24,791 bases of DNA from a virus. A program made the position numbers and the translations under genes. The stretch is from the IMG/VR virus record IMGVR_UViG_3300017751_000213, positions 1 through 24,791 of that record; one strand, 5' to 3'. Every line of letters begins with the position of its first letter. Within the stretch, counting starts at the first letter, position 1. The notes beneath the pieces were generated by a model. The model made no database searches. It was not told the DNA's origin and was given only the letters and a program-made list of their open reading frames with translations. This document shows positions 8,201 to 17,200 of this stretch, piece by piece.

Positions 8201-11200
8201 ATCATGGATTTAATACTAATGATATTGTTGACTATTCATATGAAGGAACTTCAATAGGTGGATTAACTGATACAAACAGATATTCTGTTCAAAAAGTTGA
8301 TGCAGATAATTTCCGTGTTATAGATGTTGGTATTGGTGCTTCTATTGCAACAGATCTTGTAAGATCTAAAGTAGTCGATATTACGACAGTTGGAGTTGGA
8401 ACACACATTTTCCAATATCCACCAATTAGTGTTGACATTAATGTTTCTTATGGATCAACTCTTGGGGGAACATTTGTTTTCACTCCAATCGTGACAGGAG
8501 AAATTATTGATGCATATCTCTATGAACAAGGAACTGGATATGGATCAAATACCCTAAACCTCCATAAGAAACCCCTAATATCGCTTCCACAGGGCAAGGA
8601 CGCACAGTTATCACCAATCATCCTTAATGGTAGAATTGATGCCGTACAGATCCGTAACAGAGGGGCAGGATACAAATCATTACCAATTATTGAAACTGAA
8701 GGTACCGGTACTGGAGCAGTTTTAAGACCGATTCTTGGTGGTATTAATGGAGAACAAATAATTGAGGTCAAAGTTATAAATGGTGGAATTGGATATGATC
8801 AAAATCTTACTGATATTATTATCAAACCAAGGGGATCTGGAGCAAAGTTTGATTTAAGAGTTAGAGATCTTACAGTCAACGATGCTGAAAGATTTGCATC
8901 TTATACTAAAAAAAGACAAGAAAAAATATACTCAAATCTTTCACCTAACGAAACTAGTGATCTTCTTGTATATTCAATGTATGGATATTCAAGTGATCTT
9001 GCAATAAAATTCAATGATACTGCTAGTAATCATTCTCCAATTATTGGATGGGCATATGATGGCAATCCAATTTACGGACCATATGGATATTCGACAATAG
9101 ATGATGTTCAGTCTGGTGTTAGACTGTTAGAATCTGGATATGTTATAAATTCAAATTCCATTATTGATCGCCCATTGTTATCAAATTATCCAGAAGGATT
9201 CTTCATTGAAGATTATCAGTTTACTGACGTTGGTGATCTTGATAAGCACAATGGAAGATTTTGTAAAACAACAGAATTTCCAAACGGAGTTTATGCATAC
9301 TTTGCTAGTGTAAATGTAGATGGTAGTTCTTTAGAACCACAATATCCATATTTCATTGGAAATTCTTTCCGATCAAAGTTCATAAAGGAAAATGAAGTAT
9401 TAGATCAAACATTTGATTTTAATAATTCAGATCTTGTTCGTAATACTTTTCCATACAAAGTAAACGATAAAGATGCAAATTATGATTTTATAAACGAATC
9501 ATATGAATCTTTTGCACAAATTGCAAGAATTGAATCTGTTAGCCAGGGAGATATTGATGAAGTAATAGTTGTTGATGGTGGAAGTGGATATCAAATTGGT
9601 GATGTAGTTAACTTTGATGAAACTGGAACCAAAGGAAGAGGTCTTAGAGCACAAGTTTCTGAACTTAAGGGTATTGAAGTTGATTCAATTTTAACATCTT
9701 TAGAAACTTATGAGAATGTAGTATTTGAATGGGATACTGATAGAGCAGTTTCTGTATATTCTAGAGATGGATATCTAGATTTTAATAATAATGATACTGT
9801 TTTAATAACTGGATTATCTACTGCAGTTACTTACTTAGCAGATTCTCATCATATTGGGTTTACTACAGAAACAGTAGGTTTGGCAAAAACCATGACTTCT
9901 TTTACTGGAGCAACTTCTGGTGTTGGTGTATTTGAAGACATTTTAGTTTCTAATGTTCCTGTAGTATCTGCAGGAAATACAATTACTATTTTCTCTAGTG
10001 CCGGAACTGAAAATGTTAGAGTTCTGAATAACTTTAATAATGGTGTATTAAGAGTTCAAAGATTTGGTGAGGCACCAAATTATACAACTGGTGTTGCTCA
10101 CACATTTGGCAGTGAGTTGAATGTTATAAGTGATAGAGTTAGATTGCCAGTTAAAACTAAAAAGTTTACTTCCAAACGTGATGACTTAGTATATTTCAAT
10201 CCTTTAGAATCAGTTGGTGTTGGTTTAACTGATGGTTCTGCAATATCAAAAATTATTACCGTAGGTATTACTACATCTGAAATATCTATTCCAACTAGAA
10301 CAATCTATCTTCCAAACCACCCATTTACTACTGGTCAAAAAGTAACTCTTTCCAAAGGTGCTGGCAATCCAAGTTCCTTCACGGTTGGGATGAATAATTC
10401 AAATGTGAATACATTCTTTATTCCAGATCTATCAACAAAAGAAACAGATCTTTATGTAATTAACAAGGGAAGAAATTATATTGGACTTGTTAGTGAGACT
10501 GTTGGTGCTGTAGGAGTTGGTACAACATCAGAAGGACTATTCTTCTATAATGTTGGAAATGCTGCAGATAGATCAGATTATCTAATTAAGAGTAATAAAG
10601 ATCAAATTACTGGTAATTTAAGTAGAATCACAACTCTGGTAAGTTGTGCAGAAACTCATGGTCTCAGTCGAAATGATGTTATTAAGTTAAACGTTCTTCC
10701 AAATACTATTGTTGGTGTCGGAACAACAGCAGCGTTAAGATTATCATTGGATTTGAACGAGAAAAAAATTCTTGTAAATTCAACTGATGTAGAATCAAGT
10801 GCGATTAATTTAAGTAATAATACATTTACTCTAACTTCCCACGGATATTCGACTGGTGATAAAATTTATTATAGTGGTGATGCAACTGGAATTGTATCTG
10901 GAGATTATTTTATAATTAAGGATTCTCTCAGTACTTTCAGACTTGCTGAAACTAAGTATGAATCAAATCCTGCAAATCAAAAAGAGATTAATATTACTGC
11001 TACTGGATCTGGTCCCCATACTATAGCATTAATTAATCCAAGACTTGACGTTGTAAGAAATTCTGACATTCAATTCAATTTGCAAGATCCATCCCTCTTT
11101 GGATATAATCTAAAAATATACAGAGAAAAAGAATTTGTAAATGAATTTGTTAGTGTTGCAAATAATAGTGAATTTAATATTATTAGTGCAGGGTCAACTA

Positions 11201-14200
11201 TTGGTCTTGGTACTTTAACCAATCCAACATTAACACTTAAGCACTCTAACAATATTCCAAGTCGGTTGTATTATACATTAGAAAAATCTGGATATATTAG
11301 TACTGCAGATACAAATGTAAATGATTATTCAGAAATTAATTATATTAATAGTGAATATAATGGTAGTCATAAAGTATTTGGTATAACGGGTGCAGGTAAT
11401 ACAACTACCTTTAAAATTTCTCCTGTCAAAATTCCATCAGTCCTCACATATAATAAATCACAATGCGATAAACTTGAATATTCTACAAAATCTGCATCAG
11501 CATTAAGTGGATCTATTGGTAAAGTAAGAATTATATCTAAAGGATTTAATTTTGAAAGATTGCCCCAATTCACAGATGTAACATCTGAAACAGGTATTAA
11601 TGCAAATATTTTTGCAGAATCTACATCTATTGGTTCACCTAAAAAAGTAAGATTTAAAGATATTGGATATGATTATCCTTCAGATAAAACTCTAAGACCA
11701 CAAACATTTGTTCCACCGGTAATAAATTTAGATAACTTAGACACAATTAAAGATTTTGATATTATTTCTCAAGGTAGCAGATATCTCAGAGATCCTGACG
11801 TCATTCTTATTAATGATACAACTAAAGAAATTGTAGACAAAGATTCACTTTTAGCGAAAGCACCAAATGGTGCTATTTCAGAAATTGAAATTTTAGCACC
11901 ACTATTTGGATTAGCATCAGAAACACATAAACTCGTGTTTGTTAATAATTCAAATGGTGTTGGTATTTCTACTATGACAGGTGATGGTATAAGTGGAGTT
12001 GCAACTTGTACTCTTGTGACACCTATTCTTGGATTTGTTCAACCTCAATTTGAAGTTGGTGATGAAATTTTTATTGAAGGTATTGATTTAGATTCAACAG
12101 GAACTGGATATAATTCTTCGGATTATAACTATCGTTTCTTCAAAGTTAAGAGTTATAATAATATTAGTCCTGCAACTCTAGAATTTGAAATTGTTGATGA
12201 TGCTGGTGTTGGATTATCTACAAATGTTGGTTTAGCTAAAACAGTTCAATCTGGATATGCAACTATTATAAACAAAAAATATTACCCAGAAGTAACAGTT
12301 ATTCAAGATAGATCAAAATTCTTTGCCAATGAACAACTTTATGTTAATACAACTGGGGCATCTTTTGTTGAAGAAGATATATTTGTATCTTTAATTAGAG
12401 ATGACTACATTAAGGTTCAAGGTAACTATGATTTAAATATTGGAGATAAAATTAAGGGAGTTATAAGTGGCACTATTGCAGATGTTACTGGTGTAAGTAG
12501 AAATAAAGGATATTTTAATATTGATTATTCATCCAAACAAGAACTTGGGTGGAGAGATGATACTGGGAAAATTAGTGTTGATCATCAGGTTATTCCTAAT
12601 AATGATTATTATCAAAATCTTTCTTACTCTGTTAAGAGTCCAATTACTTGGGAAGAACAATCTTCACCTGTTAATAGCATAATTCATCCTGCAGGATTAA
12701 AGAATTTTGCTGATGTTGGAGTTACCTCTACAGGATCTTCTACTGTAGGACTTGCTGGAACAACAACTAGTATTGCAATTCTTGATGTTGTAAATGAAAG
12801 AAGAGTTGATACTATTAATAATTTTGATAACGTAGTTGATTATGATATTAGGGAAAATGCACTTTCTAATTTCGATCAATCTAAGTTCTTAAAATTTCAA
12901 AATATAAAACTTGAGGACTACATTGAGTGTAGAACTAATAGAGTCTTGATTCACGATGACATTAGTAATAACTTCTCTAGTAGAGGATTTAAAGATATAT
13001 TCATTGAATTAGATGAAATTGATTTTTCTGATAATTATGTTGGATATGTAATTCAAGTTGTTGATGCAGACACTAAAGATGTTCAACTTTCTGAATTAGT
13101 ATATCAATCTACAACCTTGAATACATTCTTATTTGAAAAATATACAAACTTCACTAAAGAAAAACTTGGAGATTTTAGTACTGATCTTGATTCTGCAGGA
13201 AGAAAAACTTTAATCTTTACACCTACAGATCCCTATGAAAGAGATCATGATATTAAGATTCTCAAGAGATCATACCTATACACAGCATTAGCTGGTGGTG
13301 GAACTCAAACTGGAACATCTTCTTTTGGATCAATTGATCTTGTCGGATCATTTGTATCTGGTATTGGCAGTGTTGGAACAGCATCTAGTATTAAAACTCT
13401 AGTTGATTTCCCAGTTAACGATTTTAATGGGATGTATGCCAAAGTTGAAATTGTTGATAGATTTACCTCAGATCACAACTATATTGAAGCTATTGTAGAT
13501 TTTGACGGTACTGATACTTATTTGAGTGAGTATTATTTTGATACTCAATCTTTATCTTACAGTTCATCACAAACTGGAATACTCTCAGCAATTTATGATG
13601 CCAATGCTGGCATTGTTTCTTTAACTGCACAGAATGTTGGTATTTCTTCCTTAGTTGGTCTTTATGATGTTCGTTCTACTATTGTTGGATTTGGAACAAC
13701 AACTACTGGTATTGGAACATACAGATACCTTGTAAATAATCAACCTGCAGGCACTGAAAAGAGCGTTAAAATTGAATCTACTGTTGGGTTTGGAACAACT
13801 GCAGTTAGAGTTGGAACTTTCGATCTTGAATCAGTTTCATCTTCAAATTCGGTTGTTCGTGTTTCTGCAGGAGAAACTTCTGCAATTCATCAGGTTTCAA
13901 TTCTTTCAAATACTTTACAAACTACAGTAGTTCCTGGTCCATTTGCAGCAGTTAATAATGTTACTGGACTTGGGACATTTGGTGGAGAAATTGATGGATC
14001 AAGATATTATCTAAATTTCTATCCAGATACTCCATATGATGTAGAAGTTCAAGGATACAATGAAGTATTCTATACTGAGCAAGATTATGATAATACACCA
14101 CTACCAAATACATATGGACCTACTATTGGTGAGGTTTTATATGATGCTTATGATGGAATCAATGGATTGAGAGCAAATAGAACTCAATTCAAACTTTCCC

Positions 14201-17200
14201 ATGAAGGTGATCCAATCTATGTCAAGTCATTCGTTCCCACCGATACTGCACAAGTTAATTACGTAACTGGAGTTATTACATTACGCAATCACTTCTTTAA
14301 TACTGGAGAAGAACTTATTTACCGCCCATCATCAACATTTGCTGGTATTGGTTCTACCGCAATGGGGATTGGTTCTACCGAAGGTTATACTGGTATTGTC
14401 ACTGACAAATTACCAGATAGAGTATATCCTATTGCACTCACTCCTGATACATTCCAATTATCAACAAGACGTGAATATGCAAAAGCAGGTATATTTGTAA
14501 CCTTTACTGATGCTGGTTTAGGTAATATCCACGAACTTGAGATAACTAAGAAACTTTCTAAGACTGTCATTGCTCTGGATGGTATTGTTCAGCAACCAAT
14601 TGCATTTACCCCAATTAATCATAATTTAGATTTTAATAATGGTGGAATTACTGCAGGAATTTCAACGTTCAATCTCACCGGTATTAGTTCTGTTCAACCA
14701 AGAGATGTTCTTAAGATTGACGATGAATATATGAAGGTTGTTGAAGTTGGATTGAGTACCAATGTTAATGGAGCACTTCTTGGTCCTATTAATGGAATTA
14801 TTGCCGCTGGTACCGCTGCAACTCACCCAACAGTTGCTGTTCAAAGAGGTTCGTTAGGAACCAGAGCAGAAGCACACAGCGATGGCGCAGAAGCAAGGAT
14901 TTATAGGGGAGCACTTAATATTGTTGGTAACAATGTTCACTTCATTGATCCACCAAAAGGTAATACGAGAGCGAGAAGAAATGAATCTAATCTCCCTTAT
15001 GTTAAGGCAGAATTTTCTGGAAGAACTTTCTTAAGATCAAATTATGAAAAGAATATGCTATTCGATGATATTTCGGATAGTTTTACTGGGGTCGGTAAAA
15101 CTTACACTTTAACAACATCTGGTTTGAATACTACAGGCGTTGGTATTGGTAGTGGAATTTTATTCATCAATGGAGTGTTCCAAACTCCATCTACACTCAA
15201 TAATTCTGGAAATAATTATAATTTTGAACAAGATAATATTTCGGGAATATCTAGTGTAGTATTCACAGGCATTACATCAGTTGATGGATCTTACATCCAA
15301 TCTGAATCAGATATTAACCAAAATCAGTTACCAAGAGGTGGTCAAATTGTATCATTAGGTTCAACACCTGGTCTCGGATATGCACCTCTTGTTGGTGCTA
15401 AGTTCATTGCAGAAACAAATTCATCTGGTGCAATCACAGGTGTTGTAGGTGTAAACACCTTCATTAATCCAGTTTCAATTACAACGGCACATTATAATAA
15501 TATTAGTGGTATCCTTGAAATTGAAACATCAGATTCCCATTACTTAAAGGGTGCTGATAGAGTTAGACTTGTTGGTCTTGAGTTTACTTGCTCCAGTGTT
15601 TATTCTGGAGTAACTACAAGCATTTTCCCAGATCATAATAGATCTCTTGATATCGCAAATATTATAGATTCAACAAAACTAAACGTTCAAGTAGGTCCTA
15701 GTACTATTATTCACAACTATCTTAAAGATGGTCAGATTTATCAGCACTTTGATCTTAATATTGGATCCGGTTATAGACATCCTATCGGAATTGCAGTTAC
15801 CGATCTTGCATTCGTTCATAAATTTGTTCGTGCTATTACAAATAGCGTTACTGCTTCAAGTGGTGGACCATTCACTCCAACAAAAGCAAACTATGATTCA
15901 AAAACTGGTGTTTTAAGACTTACTATTCCAAACCATGGATTATCTGTTAGTGATACTATTACAATTGCTGATGATGGATTAATCTTTACTTGTGATGAAG
16001 ACCAACACTTTACTGAGCAACCATATCCAAGATCAACTGATCCAGCATCAGGACAGAATCTTACGATCACTAATGTTACAACAAATATTATTACAGTAAA
16101 TGTTGGATCTGGTGGTGGTTCTGGAACTGGGGCTGCCATTGAAGCAGTTGTTGGTGCTGGTGGAACACTTGCATTAAATGTAACTTCTACTGGTTCTGGA
16201 TATAAGAATCCAAGAATTGTAATTCCTGAACCAAATTATGAAAATATGGAAGTTACTGGTGTTTCTAGACTTGGTATCGGTGCAACATCATTGACAGGTA
16301 GAAATGTTCTGATGAATCTCACCATCGCACAAACTACTGAAAAAGCACTTGGTGATAGGTTCTTTGATGCAGCAAATCTAATTGAGGATAATGCAGCATT
16401 TATTGCTGATATTGCTTATGGAAGAATGTTAGCGCAGTTCCCATCATATTCACCTCCTGCAGGAACTAATGGACAAGATTGTAAGGATGATATTGTTGAT
16501 GTTCTTGAGTCCATCTCATACAATCTCAAATATGGTGGCAATGATTATACTGTAGATGCAGCAAATCTTTATATTACTGGGGCACACGTTTCGGGAGAAG
16601 AACAAGAAACTGCATATGCATTTGATCAGGCAAGAGATCTTGCAGTTCAGGCAATGAGAAATGAGGCAGTTACTATTGGTGGGTATACTACTAAGACACA
16701 AGTATTTGATACATCAATCACTTATGATACTGTAAAATACACTCCATCCAACGTTGCATACACTGCTTCTTCTGGAATTACTACAGTAACAATTCCAAAT
16801 CATCAGTTCTCAAATGGAGATCAAATTAAGATTAGAACTAATTCACTAATCTTTAAGTGTGATAAAGATAACTTTGCAACTGAGCACAGATATCCTAGAC
16901 CAACTGATCCTGCAGCAGATACCTTCTTAAGTATTACTAATGTAACCACAAATACTTTCAGAGTTAATGTTGGAGCATCACCAGCAGGTGAACAATATAA
17001 TCATATATTCACATTCTCAGAACTTGCTTCTATTGAGCGCAAATTGACCTCTTCAACTACACCAGCACAATGTGCAAATGTTCAATCTGCAATTCATACA
17101 TTAGTTGGTATCGTTACAACCGCTGTTGTATCTTCAAGTATTCCACCAAGAACTGTTGCACCTGGTGCTCAGTATTCTGTGGATACCTTTAAACTTACTA

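Larger units (their letters stand above)
7792..16983 (+). repeat. Dispersed 'NHG..GD.V.Y' beta modules in the giant protein
   Basis: At least nine diverged copies share a hydrophobic strand, then HG/HN/HF, then a G/N-D/Q turn and a V.Y or I.Y strand. Approximate residue starts are 841 (FHNLFDGQHLIY), 968 (KNHGFNTNDIVDY), 1674 (PNHPFTTGQKVTL), 1789 (ETHGLSRNDVIKL), 1843 (TSHGYSTGDKIYY), 2997 (RNHFFNTGEELIY), 3413 (SHYLKGADRVRL), 3538 (PNHGLSVSDTITI) and 3823 (PNHQFSNGDQIKI). Many are followed 40-60 residues later by a strand ending in a 'T.T..G.H.F' type sequence. They look like expansion of a single beta unit; DNA identity between copies is low. Confidence 0.6.

Noticed and set aside
14347-14380. 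Possible slipped tandem repeat (ATTGGTTCTACCG twice, 21-base period)
   Set aside because: There are only two copies encoding GIGST twice, in frame; this is a minor local duplication without further significance.
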